Below, piece after piece: positions 1 to 7,836 of a DNA stretch of 64,000 nucleotides. Positions within the stretch are counted from its first letter, which is position 1. Each line of letters opens with the position of its first letter. The notes under the pieces were generated by a model, which made no database searches, was not told the origin of the DNA, and saw only the letters and a list, made by a program, of their open reading frames with translations. This stretch comes from a virus. The stretch covers positions 1 through 64,000 of IMG/VR virus record IMGVR_UViG_3300049491_000465; one strand, 5' to 3'. A program made the translations under genes and the position numbers.

Positions 1-41
1 ACCCCCCCCCCCCACCCCCCCCCCCCCCCCACCCCCACCAT
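1..41. repeat. Poly-C low-complexity edge
   Basis: The first 41 bases are almost entirely C, broken by single A residues. Nothing else in this AT-rich window resembles it. It may be a homopolymer artefact at a contig end or a genuine low-complexity tract; the sequence alone cannot decide. No gene can be read through it. Confidence 0.6.
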
Positions 42-87
42 CAGACATCTACTATCTTTCTAAAATTTTTTTTATATAATTTTTTTT

Positions 88-133
88 ATGTGGATAGTTA
101 TTCAAGTTAAGTGGGGAGTTAATGTGGATAGTT
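88..133 (+). repeat. Three 12-bp direct repeats upstream of promoter
   Basis: ATGTGGATAGTT occurs exactly at 88-99 and 122-133. A 9/12 match, AAGTGGGGAGTT, lies between them at 109-120. Start-to-start distances are 21 and 13 bp. The cluster ends 16 bp before the TTG box of the promoter at 149-178, where an activator or operator site would sit. The regulator is unknown; an origin iteron is an alternative reading. Confidence 0.5.
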
Positions 134-148
134 CCATGATTGATTGTA

Positions 149-178
149 TTGATTTATTGGAGAGATTATTTATCTTTG
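149..178 (+). promoter_or_regulatory. Bacteroidota-type promoter for the left gene block
   Basis: TTG at 149-151, a 19-nt spacer and TATCTTTG at 171-178 match the Bacteroidota primary sigma consensus (TTG-N19-TAnnTTTG) exactly. Transcription would begin near 184, about 18 nt before the ATG at 202. This is the only promoter match seen before the closely spaced genes that run to about 14.6 kb. Confidence 0.7.
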
Positions 179-201
179 ATTAAATCAAAACTCGGAAGGT
201 T

Positions 202-888
202 ATGAATGAAGAAAAGAAATTCCCTGAGTTATCAGGAATAGAGATCAACTACGATTCGGTAGATGGTTTATCGGTTACAGATCCAAATAAGAAATCCTTT
301 GTTGCCAACGAAGGGGCTATTGGTGCACCTGATGTTTTTTCCGAGTCATCGGGTGTATCCAATGGCTTTAATGTAAGCATACATCAAAGTCCATACATTG
401 CAGGTATTGATCCTGTTATCAACGAGGGATTAGCAACTACTTTTGCAAAGATTCAAGAGGATTTTGAGAGACACCTGATGTTTGGACCCTCGAAGATAAA
501 GCAGGTAGATTCAAATTGGTTTGATCTTACACTTAACGGAAAGGATCTTGAATACTGGGAGCAATTGAAGTCAATGCCAAGATTCATGATTCTGGAAATT
601 ATTGTAGATCCGGAAATGGAATACAAATTTACAAAGATCATGGAGAAAAGTAAGAATCGTATTTCTCGTGTTCTCGGAAAAGATCTAACATACAACCAGG
701 AGACGATATTGATCGAGAGATACAAGGAAGCTGTTTCAGAGCAGATCTTTGGTTCTAAGGACCCAAGTACCATTCAAGAGATTATCGACGCTAAGAAGTT
801 AGAAAGTAAGTTTACGAAATTTAGAACACCATCTGTTGATAATATAGCTGACATGGTTTCAATAGCAAACCCAAATATTAAATTCTAA
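202..888 (+). CDS. Hypothetical protein, first gene of the rightward block
   Basis: This is a 228-residue soluble protein with no signal peptide or membrane segment. I do not recognise a family. The first 75 residues are rich in Ser, Gly and Asp and look flexible; the rest (about residues 80-210) is charged and likely helical. The ATG at 202 is preceded by a GGAAGG-like site 8 nt upstream and lies directly behind a clear promoter, which supports the start. The next gene follows after 5 nt, so they are probably co-transcribed. Confidence 0.75.
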   Translation: MNEEKKFPELSGIEINYDSVDGLSVTDPNKKSFVANEGAIGAPDVFSESSGVSNGFNVSIHQSPYIAGIDPVINEGLATTFAKIQEDFERHLMFGPSKIKQVDSNWFDLTLNGKDLEYWEQLKSMPRFMILEIIVDPEMEYKFTKIMEKSKNRISRVLGKDLTYNQETILIERYKEAVSEQIFGSKDPSTIQEIIDAKKLESKFTKFRTPSVDNIADMVSIANPNIKF

Positions 889-893
889 ATACC

Positions 894-1283
894 ATGCTTA
901 AAAAACTCGGAATAGAGATCCGCAAGATCGGAGATCCAAAGGCTTTTTACAGAGATGTAGATTCTGTACTTGTAGCCGGGGGGATTAAATCAGGGGATGT
1001 CACCAAGGATATCCAGGTGAATGCAGCCGCACATTCCCTTCAGAAGATGTTTAATGGTTCCCACTTCAGTGTGTGCACAATCAATAGCTGTAAAGGCATG
1101 TGTGGAATCGTTATCCAGCAAGAGAGAATGAATGTGTATGATGCGATACACTGCGTTAACTGGTCAGACATGCTTCCGGAGTTCCGCCAACAGATTATCG
1201 CACTTGTCATGGACGATTTTCGTCCTGTTTTCGGAGAACTTTCAGATGAAGCAATAACAGATATATCAACAATCAATTGTTAA
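894..1283 (+). CDS. Hypothetical protein with cysteine cluster
   Basis: This 129-residue protein is of unknown function. The middle carries a compact cysteine group (CTINSCKGMC, about residues 61-70) and a later Cys near residue 87, which could bind metal but match no finger I know. The C-terminal third is predicted helical. It lies 5 nt after the preceding gene and 10 nt before the next, consistent with an operon. No homologous neighbour suggests a role. Confidence 0.7.
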   Translation: MLKKLGIEIRKIGDPKAFYRDVDSVLVAGGIKSGDVTKDIQVNAAAHSLQKMFNGSHFSVCTINSCKGMCGIVIQQERMNVYDAIHCVNWSDMLPEFRQQIIALVMDDFRPVFGELSDEAITDISTINC

Positions 1284-1293
1284 CAACTTAGAT

Positions 1294-1854
1294 ATGAGTA
1301 CAGAGAGAACAATACTGATAACAAAGCTTGTAGGATTCAGAGAGGGAATTACTAATGCTTTAGATTTTTCAGAGATCAATATCCCTGGTGCAATGGGGTA
1401 CGTTAAACTACTTGAAGCAAGAATGGCTATTGGCCGGGCTTGTTTACATCTTGGTTCACCAGATCCATACAAGAGTAATAGAGATTTAAACATGGTCATT
1501 GAGGATGGTGTTGACCTTGGGGAATTGGCAGCTATTTCAAATCCCGGAGATGTGCTTTCATTGAAGTCAATGATTCGTACTTGTGATTTATATCTTAGAG
1601 AGATTGTTGAAATCAGAATGAGACCTCTGCATTCAATAAGTCCTGCTTATGGGTATTTGCTTGTCCGATCATTAGATCGTGCAGTGGATTCCCTGGAAGA
1701 GGCTATCTGTTATTATTCAAGAGATCTTCGTGAGTGGAAGAAAGTGAATGCTGATGCCTATGAAGAAATTCTCAGAGAAAACAACAGCGAAGCAACGGTT
1801 CCGGAGGATGCCGTGCGAACTGATGAGATCATGAAAAACAGATCAAAGGAGTAA
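1294..1854 (+). CDS. Hypothetical helical protein
   Basis: This 186-residue protein appears almost wholly alpha-helical, with two similar-looking helical blocks (about residues 30-60 and 110-150) and an acidic tail. I do not recognise it. A weak resemblance of the segment LLEARMAIGRACLHLG followed by a DPY motif to small helical anti-defence proteins was considered but is not strong enough to name. Its stop codon overlaps the start of the next small gene (TAATG). Confidence 0.7.
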   Translation: MSTERTILITKLVGFREGITNALDFSEINIPGAMGYVKLLEARMAIGRACLHLGSPDPYKSNRDLNMVIEDGVDLGELAAISNPGDVLSLKSMIRTCDLYLREIVEIRMRPLHSISPAYGYLLVRSLDRAVDSLEEAICYYSRDLREWKKVNADAYEEILRENNSEATVPEDAVRTDEIMKNRSKE

Positions 1855-2033
1855 TGAATAATATAATCGACAAAAGAATATGCCCACTATGCATGGGGGA
1901 GGGATCATTAACATTTTGGTCCCCGAACCTGCGTAATGGTTTTTTTGTTTTTGAAGATACAATTGAAGACTGTCCGTTATGCGAGGCTGATGGACATATT
2001 CATGTAATACGAGAATATGAGCACGAAAGATGA
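1854..2033 (+). CDS. 59-residue protein with two CxxC pairs
   Basis: A short ORF starts at the ATG overlapping the previous stop codon and ends at 2033. It reads 59 residues with two pairs, CPLC at residues 10-13 and CPLC at 40-43, each followed by small and Gly residues as in a DnaJ-type or treble-clef zinc site. Four regularly placed cysteines in such a short frame, the TAATG coupling upstream and a 17-nt overlap with the next gene argue that it is real. It probably binds one zinc ion. Function unknown. Confidence 0.65.
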   Translation: MNNIIDKRICPLCMGEGSLTFWSPNLRNGFFVFEDTIEDCPLCEADGHIHVIREYEHER

Positions 2034-2475
2034 AATAGAAAAGAGAGGGATATTTATTCCAGGAGAAGTACCATCATCAAAGAACTCCAAAGAAATAGGG
2101 TACTTCTTTTTGAAAGCCGGAACACCAGCTAAGATTTTCGTGGAAAGAGGAGGTAAATTCCTTCCTGTAAGATTGAATCTTATGCATTCAGATACAACAA
2201 AAAGATACATAAAGGATCACTCAGTCGATTACATGTCAAAAAAAGTTGAATTCCTTAACATGATAAAAGGATTCTCGTCTCCGTATCGTATTTGTTTTAA
2301 GTTCATTAGAGGTAGTCGAAGAAAATTTGATTACATAAATGCAGCTCAAATAGTTCAGGACATGATGGTGGAATATGGATGGATAACAGATGATAACTGC
2401 GATGAGCTTCGTCCATACTTTTTGGAGTACGAATATGACAAAAAGAACCCTGGTGTTATCATATCAATCTTCTGA
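2017..2475 (+). CDS. RusA-like Holliday junction endonuclease
   Basis: This 152-residue protein resembles the RusA family, which cleaves Holliday junctions and helps resolve phage DNA before packaging. The start IPGEVPSSKNS is the usual RusA opening strand. Around residues 104-130 there is an FDYIN, QDMM and ITDDN arrangement that places acidic residues like the catalytic aspartates of RusA (normally DxDN, a second Asp, then DD). The first motif is FDYIN rather than DADN, so one acid is unconventional. Length fits the family (about 120-150). It overlaps the preceding zinc-pair gene by 17 nt. Confidence 0.6.
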   Translation: MSTKDEIEKRGIFIPGEVPSSKNSKEIGYFFLKAGTPAKIFVERGGKFLPVRLNLMHSDTTKRYIKDHSVDYMSKKVEFLNMIKGFSSPYRICFKFIRGSRRKFDYINAAQIVQDMMVEYGWITDDNCDELRPYFLEYEYDKKNPGVIISIF

Positions 2476-2505
2476 TTTTTTTTCATACATTTGAACAAAA
2501 GAAAG

Positions 2506-2835
2506 ATGTCAGATCAACAGAAAATATCACAAAGAGACGATAAGTATTGGATAAAGCCTGGGGTTGAAGTTGCTCATAGAGAATATCCGGATCGAAAAAT
2601 GATTGTCGATGATGTCTTAAAGAAGACTGAGACAGTGATTGATAATGGAAAAGAGAAGCCAAAAACTTTTGTTATCGGAGTTGAATGTCATTGGTTTGAT
2701 AAGTCAGGAAGATACGACAGAGGAAGGTTTCTTACCATGGAGCTTCTTCCATTTGGAAAGAAGATTCAATCAGTAGATCCTGAATCATTCCCTAAACAAA
2801 TTCCAACATCAGCTTTATCAGAAGATGTTCTTTGA
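2506..2835 (+). CDS. Small protein, possibly YodC/DUF2158-like
   Basis: The protein has 109 residues from the ATG at 2506. An upstream in-frame TTG at 2491 was rejected because the ATG has the A/G-rich leader typical of this genome. The core has the pattern of a small beta barrel: KPGVEVAHRE, then FVIGVECHWFD and GRFLTMELLPF. This resembles YodC-like (DUF2158) proteins that carry a VxCxWF strand and a closing L-x-P. Role unknown. It overlaps the next gene by 11 nt. Confidence 0.55.
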   Translation: MSDQQKISQRDDKYWIKPGVEVAHREYPDRKMIVDDVLKKTETVIDNGKEKPKTFVIGVECHWFDKSGRYDRGRFLTMELLPFGKKIQSVDPESFPKQIPTSALSEDVL

Positions 2836-3346
2836 GTTACACAACACAAAAGTAGTCGTGACGGAGCAAGGATTAATGAATGCTTCGATTAAAAGACTGT
2901 ATGATTCTGATACCGGAAAAAACCGTGATAGGTTTTACAAGATGGCCTCATACATTTTTTATGTTTACGACAAAAGATCTATTTACTCCAGCATGAGTTT
3001 ATCTGATCGTCAAAAATTAGTTTCCAATGATATCGTAATGGATCCTGATTATTGGAAATCAGTTGAAGAAAACTCTACATTCAAAGAGATTGTTGATAAG
3101 CTTAACAGCATACAATTCAATCACAAAGAAAGATTGTTAGAGGGGGTAAAGAAAAAGATTGATGAATACCTTGATGTCTTCAATGGGATGAGTATCACAG
3201 AGAAGAATTATAAGGACCATCAAGCGATGGCCAAAGGCAGTCAAGATCTTTTAGAGTTGTATGACAAATTAGAACAGATGGTAAGTAAGGAAGCTCTCTC
3301 TAAACAAGTTGGAGGAGGTACTGCAAGAATGTTTGAAGACGAATAA
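2825..3346 (+). CDS. Hypothetical charged protein
   Basis: This is a 173-residue protein, mainly helical and lysine/glutamate-rich, with a likely coiled coil at about residues 90-165. No family is recognised. It begins inside the end of the previous gene (11-nt overlap) and its stop overlaps the next ATG, so it belongs to the same operon. Confidence 0.7.
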   Translation: MFFELHNTKVVVTEQGLMNASIKRLYDSDTGKNRDRFYKMASYIFYVYDKRSIYSSMSLSDRQKLVSNDIVMDPDYWKSVEENSTFKEIVDKLNSIQFNHKERLLEGVKKKIDEYLDVFNGMSITEKNYKDHQAMAKGSQDLLELYDKLEQMVSKEALSKQVGGGTARMFEDE

Positions 3347-3558
3347 TGGGAGGATTTTTTAGAAAGAGCGGTAACAGCCGGGGAGTATTTCCGGACACTT
3401 CGATAGAGGAGTACAGATCTCTTTTTACAAATGAAGACGAGAGAGATTCGAGTTGCCCATGTTCTATTGCTGATGGAGAAATCAATAACCAGCAACCACC
3501 AACATCATGTACTCCAGCAAATCCTGTTATAGAAGAGATTGTTCCTGAAGATTTCTAA
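3346..3558 (+). CDS. Short Pro/Cys-containing hypothetical protein
   Basis: This is a 70-residue protein with a basic, Gly-rich start (MGGFFRKSGNSRG), a CPC motif near residue 38 and a Pro-rich end. Position just before the tail fibre genes suggests a structural or assembly role, but no family is recognised. ATG overlaps the preceding stop. Confidence 0.6.
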   Translation: MGGFFRKSGNSRGVFPDTSIEEYRSLFTNEDERDSSCPCSIADGEINNQQPPTSCTPANPVIEEIVPEDF

Positions 3559-3578
3559 CTGAAATTAAAATTGAAGAT

Positions 3579-3863
3579 ATGTCACTAAGCGGAGGAATGT
3601 TCAAAGGATTCAATCGAAACTCTTTTTTTAGAGATTCATTGAATGGAAAAGAGAAGAGGAGTATTTTTGGTAATCAAATACCTCAAGTAGCTAAAGCAAA
3701 AGAACCTTTCAGATCATCTGCATGTTGTGTTTACTTGAACGCAGGAGATCTTCCTTCAGGAGGATTCAACATGAATGCTTTCTATCCTTCGATATGGAAG
3801 CATAACATGAGAAATATTTTAATTGGAACCATGGCTTTCGGAGACGAATGCTGCAATAATTAA
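3579..3863 (+). CDS. Short hypothetical protein upstream of tail spike
   Basis: This is a 94-residue protein of unknown function. It begins with Gly/Phe/Asn-rich sequence (SGGMFKGFNRNSFF), has a CC pair near residue 49 and ends with CCNN. It lies 5 nt before the 502-residue spike gene, so it may be an adaptor or assembly factor for the fibre; this is inferred from position only. Confidence 0.6.
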   Translation: MSLSGGMFKGFNRNSFFRDSLNGKEKRSIFGNQIPQVAKAKEPFRSSACCVYLNAGDLPSGGFNMNAFYPSIWKHNMRNILIGTMAFGDECCNN

Positions 3864-3868
3864 TCATC

Positions 3869-5377
3869 ATGTTTGGTCCAGAGTCAAAGTTATTCCCAAA
3901 GCAGTCCAAGGCAAAAGGTCATGGAGGCAATTCACAATATCCAGGTCAGCAAGCTGGAGACATTCCTGATTGGAAGAGGTCTTATGAATATGATTTAGGT
4001 AGAGAAGTAATGAATCCATCTACCGGATTATATTATAGATGTATAGTAAATCATATATCTGGAAACAGTTTTTTAACTGATCTTGGATTAGGCAGGTGGG
4101 TGTTAATGTTTTCCGGTTCATCTGGACCGGCATTGGTGCGTTATTCTAACGTACTGTGGGTTGATCCTATCCACGGAAATAATGGAACTGCTTTACCTGG
4201 TAGATTTGATTTACCATATCAAACAATAAGCCAAGCTGCCTCAGTTGCTTTTTCTATTGGTAGATCAAGCAATGATAAGGTTCTTATACATATCAGACAA
4301 GGTTACTATGCTGATTATGTAGGTTTAATTGATTGGGTTGATTATTATTGTGAGCCAGGAGTTGTACTTGATGGAAGTGAGATTTCTGATGGTGCTTATG
4401 GTGCTGGAACATCAAATTTTTATGGTTATGCAGTTTTGAAAGAAACCATAATAAGAATATTGAATCCTTCGAATTGCATTCTTGAATTTGACAATTATGT
4501 AGCTACGGCCGCAGCAATAATAATAGTTCCATCTTCTGGTGTGGCTAACATCACTATTAACGCTGATTATATTTATGCTTTCGGAAGTGTCAGTGCATTC
4601 GCTATAACAGTCAGAGGTAATTCAAATGTTTTTATAAATGTTTCAAAAAGCATAGAGTGTCCTCATCAATGTATAGTTTTCAGAAACCATACAGGAAAAT
4701 GTGTTGTAAACTGTCCTAAATTGATAATGACTTCCGGCAATGTATTTGGAGGAAATTTTAAAAGCGTTATATCCCTTTTCGATACTGTATCTGGTGAGAT
4801 AATTATAAATGGAGACCTGGTTCATTCTGATGACGACTATTATGGTGGAACATCATCTATGGTTTTGGTTTGGAGTATAAACGCTTTATCAGGTAAGTTT
4901 ACATTAAACGGAAATATTGATGCCAAACTAATTCAACCAATAAACGGAAACGTAACAGGAGGAGGTAGTATGATTTTTAATGGAGACATTGATTCAGTAA
5001 ACTTCGCATCTTACTGTTATGGAAATGGTAAATTCCTATTCAGAAATTCAAAGATAAATATCGGACCAGATAACTTTGAGGCGTTCTTGTTGTTAGTAAC
5101 TGAAACAGCAGAATTGTATATTAAAAATTGTTATATGTATAACGCTAAAGAAGATTCATCATTAGTATCTGTTAATGGAGGAGTTGCTTTATTATCAATG
5201 GATAATGTTGTTGGATTTGGAGAGGGTGTTGGTTTTTCTTTAGAAACAAACGTAGGTGTAACCACTGTTTATGTCACTAATTCTAGATTTAATAACATTA
5301 TAAATCCATTAATAACAAATGCCTGTCTTCCAGATGGAATTGTTATAGATCCAAATATTAAAGTACCTAAATTTTAA
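3869..5377 (+). CDS. Tail spike/fibre with predicted beta-helix
   Basis: This 502-residue protein is probably a receptor-binding tail spike. Residues 1-85 form a domain shared with the fibre at 5701 (both start MFGPESKLFPKQSK and contain GDIPDWK and a YYRC segment), which I read as the virion-attachment module. From about residue 95 it has LWVDPIHGNNG followed by PYQTISQA, the usual entry into a right-handed parallel beta-helix in phage spikes. The remainder is Asn/Gly/Val/Ile-rich with short repeating strands, consistent with that fold. No catalytic residues could be assigned, so depolymerase activity is not claimed. Confidence 0.75.
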   Translation: MFGPESKLFPKQSKAKGHGGNSQYPGQQAGDIPDWKRSYEYDLGREVMNPSTGLYYRCIVNHISGNSFLTDLGLGRWVLMFSGSSGPALVRYSNVLWVDPIHGNNGTALPGRFDLPYQTISQAASVAFSIGRSSNDKVLIHIRQGYYADYVGLIDWVDYYCEPGVVLDGSEISDGAYGAGTSNFYGYAVLKETIIRILNPSNCILEFDNYVATAAAIIIVPSSGVANITINADYIYAFGSVSAFAITVRGNSNVFINVSKSIECPHQCIVFRNHTGKCVVNCPKLIMTSGNVFGGNFKSVISLFDTVSGEIIINGDLVHSDDDYYGGTSSMVLVWSINALSGKFTLNGNIDAKLIQPINGNVTGGGSMIFNGDIDSVNFASYCYGNGKFLFRNSKINIGPDNFEAFLLLVTETAELYIKNCYMYNAKEDSSLVSVNGGVALLSMDNVVGFGEGVGFSLETNVGVTTVYVTNSRFNNIINPLITNACLPDGIVIDPNIKVPKF

Positions 5378-5380
5378 GAT

Positions 5381-5701
5381 ATGCTTATTATTCAATCAGG
5401 ATCAAGTGGATCGATAGGAACCCATGTATTAATGGGCATCTATGGTGATGGAGCTTTATTATACCGCAAGAATGTTGAATTGTTTACTGATTCAAATAAA
5501 GCTATATACAATGACTTTTTCAATCTTGTAGGAAGTCATGCAACGATAGCGTTAATAAATTCACCGTACACAATGATGATTAATCATGTTATACCAGGTG
5601 AAGTTTCAAATGAAATTGTTGAGATAGATTATGAATCATTATCAGAATCAGAAAGATCAATAGTAGATCTTGCTTACAACACCTTTGTAAACGAATTCTA
5701 A
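5381..5701 (+). CDS. Hypothetical protein between two fibre genes
   Basis: This is a 106-residue soluble protein. The first 50 residues are Gly/Ser-rich and mixed beta; the end is acidic. Its stop overlaps the next ATG at 5701. Its place between two fibre paralogues suggests a fibre-specific chaperone or capping subunit, but I recognise no family. Confidence 0.65.
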   Translation: MLIIQSGSSGSIGTHVLMGIYGDGALLYRKNVELFTDSNKAIYNDFFNLVGSHATIALINSPYTMMINHVIPGEVSNEIVEIDYESLSESERSIVDLAYNTFVNEF

Positions 5702-6912
5702 TGTTTGGACCAGAATCGAAATTGTTCCCGAAGCAATCTAAGATAAAAGGGAACTCAGGAAACAGTCAGTACCCCGGAGCTAATCCAGGAGATATTCCAG
5801 ATTGGAAACAGTCGTATGAGTATGATGCTGGAACCGAGGTAAAAGCCCCTGACAACAATTATTATAGATGCGTACAAGATCATGTATCTAACAACTTCGC
5901 TTCTGATCTTGGTTCTGGTAAGTGGACTATTTTTGCCGGCCCAGGAATAAATACGGATCACCAAGTCCTAAGTCTTGATCCGGATAATGTTACATTACGT
6001 TTGTCCGGAGGATTGGTTCCGGATAGCACAGTTGATTTAACACCATTCCTTGATAATACAGACGATCAAGTTTTATCCCTTGATTTAGATGGAACAACTT
6101 TACGGTTATCAAATGGAACCGGTTCAGACACAACTGTTGACCTTTCTCCATTTCTTGATAATACCGATTCTCAGCAATTATCCCTTACCGGAAACACATT
6201 AAGCTTAACTAACGGTGGTTCAGTTGATTTAAGTCCGTATTTAGACAATACCGATGCACAACAACTTTCTCTTACAGGTAATACTTTAAGCCTAACAGGA
6301 GGCGGATCCGTTGATCTCAGTCCTTTTCTCGACAACACAGACTCTCAAACCCTTTCTATATTAGGTAATACTTTATCGATTAGTGGAGGAAACTCTGTTC
6401 CTCTACCAGCTTCGGCTGGAAACAGTGTTGTTTCAGAATTATCATTCGCAACAAATGTAGTTGATACAAGAGTTGGTGCCGGTGCAATGGCTACTGTTTA
6501 CAGTATTCCATACGCAATAAATCCTGCTGTTACCGATGGGAAAACAAGAAGACTTCAATATATAGCTAATTACACGAAAACAGTCGGTGTTACAACTACT
6601 GATTTCGAATTTGTTGTTGGAGGAATAGTTATTCCGTTTACATCAACAGCTATTGGTAATGCGGCTATTACAAATGGAACATATGTATTGAATCTATTGA
6701 TAAACTTCAGAGCTGGAAACCAAGCTTATGTAGGTGTTGAAATAAAGAGATATGATCCTCTTGGTGTATTGGTTCAAACTGCTCTTGTAAAAAGCCCGGT
6801 AGGAACATGGGATAAAACAATTGCGAACACAATCGATTTTAGATGGCAAGTTGTTAGCGGAACAACTACAAATACAATTACGATACTCGATGTAACAAGT
6901 GAATTGATATGA
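5701..6912 (+). CDS. Tail fibre with five tandem beta repeats
   Basis: This 403-residue fibre shares its first ~85 residues with the spike at 3869, then diverges completely. Residues ~82-240 hold five tandem repeats of about 28-36 residues built on DNTD-x-Q-x-LSL ... NTLSL ... SVDLSPFL. This repeat type is common in surface and secreted proteins of Bacteroidota, probably forming a trimeric beta-structured shaft. The last ~160 residues form a beta-rich tip with no recognised enzyme motif. The 4-nt overlap with the next gene couples it to a DUF4376-like accessory protein. Confidence 0.75.
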   Translation: MFGPESKLFPKQSKIKGNSGNSQYPGANPGDIPDWKQSYEYDAGTEVKAPDNNYYRCVQDHVSNNFASDLGSGKWTIFAGPGINTDHQVLSLDPDNVTLRLSGGLVPDSTVDLTPFLDNTDDQVLSLDLDGTTLRLSNGTGSDTTVDLSPFLDNTDSQQLSLTGNTLSLTNGGSVDLSPYLDNTDAQQLSLTGNTLSLTGGGSVDLSPFLDNTDSQTLSILGNTLSISGGNSVPLPASAGNSVVSELSFATNVVDTRVGAGAMATVYSIPYAINPAVTDGKTRRLQYIANYTKTVGVTTTDFEFVVGGIVIPFTSTAIGNAAITNGTYVLNLLINFRAGNQAYVGVEIKRYDPLGVLVQTALVKSPVGTWDKTIANTIDFRWQVVSGTTTNTITILDVTSELI

Positions 6913-7256
6913 ATTTAGATGAACTAAAAAAAGTCAGATGCAAAGAGATCGATCTTCGAACAAGTGAATTGATAGAGGAAGGTTTTGTTTTTGACGGACG
7001 TACATTTTCAATGAGTATTAATGCTCAGATTAATTGGAGTAATTTTCCGAATTTACCTGAGTATGTATTTCCTCTCGTTGTGATTGACAAGAATGATGAA
7101 TCATACTCTTTGTCTCTAAACAATAAATTGAACTTTTATCTTTCGGCATTGAGTTTTAAGAATTCAAAACTTCAAACTGGAGGTGCTCTGAAAATACAAA
7201 TCAACAACTGTTCAGATGAAGAATCTGTATTAGCTGTTATTGATGATAGAAATTAA
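6909..7256 (+). CDS. DUF4376-like tail fibre accessory protein
   Basis: This 115-residue protein follows the order of DUF4376 domains: a charged helix with EGFVFDGRTFSM, then NAQINW, a strand with FPLVVIDKNDES, and a helical end. Such domains are usually found in or next to phage tail fibres, often as fibre-assembly or tip modules. Its start overlaps the fibre stop by 4 nt. Assignment rests on motif order and context. Confidence 0.6.
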   Translation: MNLDELKKVRCKEIDLRTSELIEEGFVFDGRTFSMSINAQINWSNFPNLPEYVFPLVVIDKNDESYSLSLNNKLNFYLSALSFKNSKLQTGGALKIQINNCSDEESVLAVIDDRN

Positions 7257-7267
7257 CAAAAAAGAAT

Positions 7268-7834
7268 ATGGCAGAAGTAATCTCAAATCCATTAAGCAAT
7301 CAACAACCAAGTTCTCAGAATCAAAATGTTTCTGGATTAAGAAACCCTTTGATTTCTCAATTATGTATTGATGCTTTGAATTATAGAATTCAGCAAGAGG
7401 AGTTATCCTCAAGGATATATCTTTCAATGAGCATGTGGTTGAATAACAAAGGATACACTGGTGCAGCTCAATTATGGAGAAAGTATTCAAATGAAGAATT
7501 GATTCATGCAGATTGGGCCAGGGATTATTTATTATCATTTGGTGTTGAGCCAGGAACTCCTGCATTAGAAAAACAAACCTCATCATTCGAAGGTCTTCCT
7601 GAGATTATAAAGAAGTCATTTGATCATGAAGTAGAAGTAAGTAAACAGATCAAACAAATGGCTGATCACGCAATGAAAATAGCAGATCACATGTTGTACG
7701 AACTTTGTTTAAAGTATTTGAAAGAACAAGTTGAAGAGCACAACAAAATGCAAACCTGGATTGATAAACTTGAGATATTTGGCACTGAAAAAATTGCCTT
7801 GAGATTACTGGATAACGAAATGTTAAGTTATTAA
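7268..7834 (+). CDS. Ferritin-like iron-storage protein
   Basis: This 188-residue protein is a bacterial-type ferritin, a four-helix protein that oxidises Fe(II) and stores it in a 24-mer cage. Aligning by eye to E. coli FtnA, all six ferroxidase ligands are kept: E44, E77, H80, E121, Q154 and E157. The first ~27 residues are an extra Asn/Gln/Ser/Pro-rich extension absent from FtnA. There is no methionine haem ligand to suggest bacterioferritin, and the length and ligands do not fit Dps. It lies between tail fibre genes and the lysis cluster on the same strand. Whether it serves the infected cell or is part of the particle cannot be read from sequence. Confidence 0.9.
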   Translation: MAEVISNPLSNQQPSSQNQNVSGLRNPLISQLCIDALNYRIQQEELSSRIYLSMSMWLNNKGYTGAAQLWRKYSNEELIHADWARDYLLSFGVEPGTPALEKQTSSFEGLPEIIKKSFDHEVEVSKQIKQMADHAMKIADHMLYELCLKYLKEQVEEHNKMQTWIDKLEIFGTEKIALRLLDNEMLSY

Positions 7835-7836
7835 AA

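Noticed and set aside
1294-1854. Possible anti-defence (Acb2/Tad1-like) helical protein
   Set aside because: Only a vague resemblance of one helix and a DPY turn; no ligand-binding residues can be identified, so it is listed as hypothetical.
2491-2505. TTG start for the YodC-like gene
   Set aside because: A nearby ATG at 2506 has a better A/G-rich leader and TTG starts are not otherwise needed in this genome.
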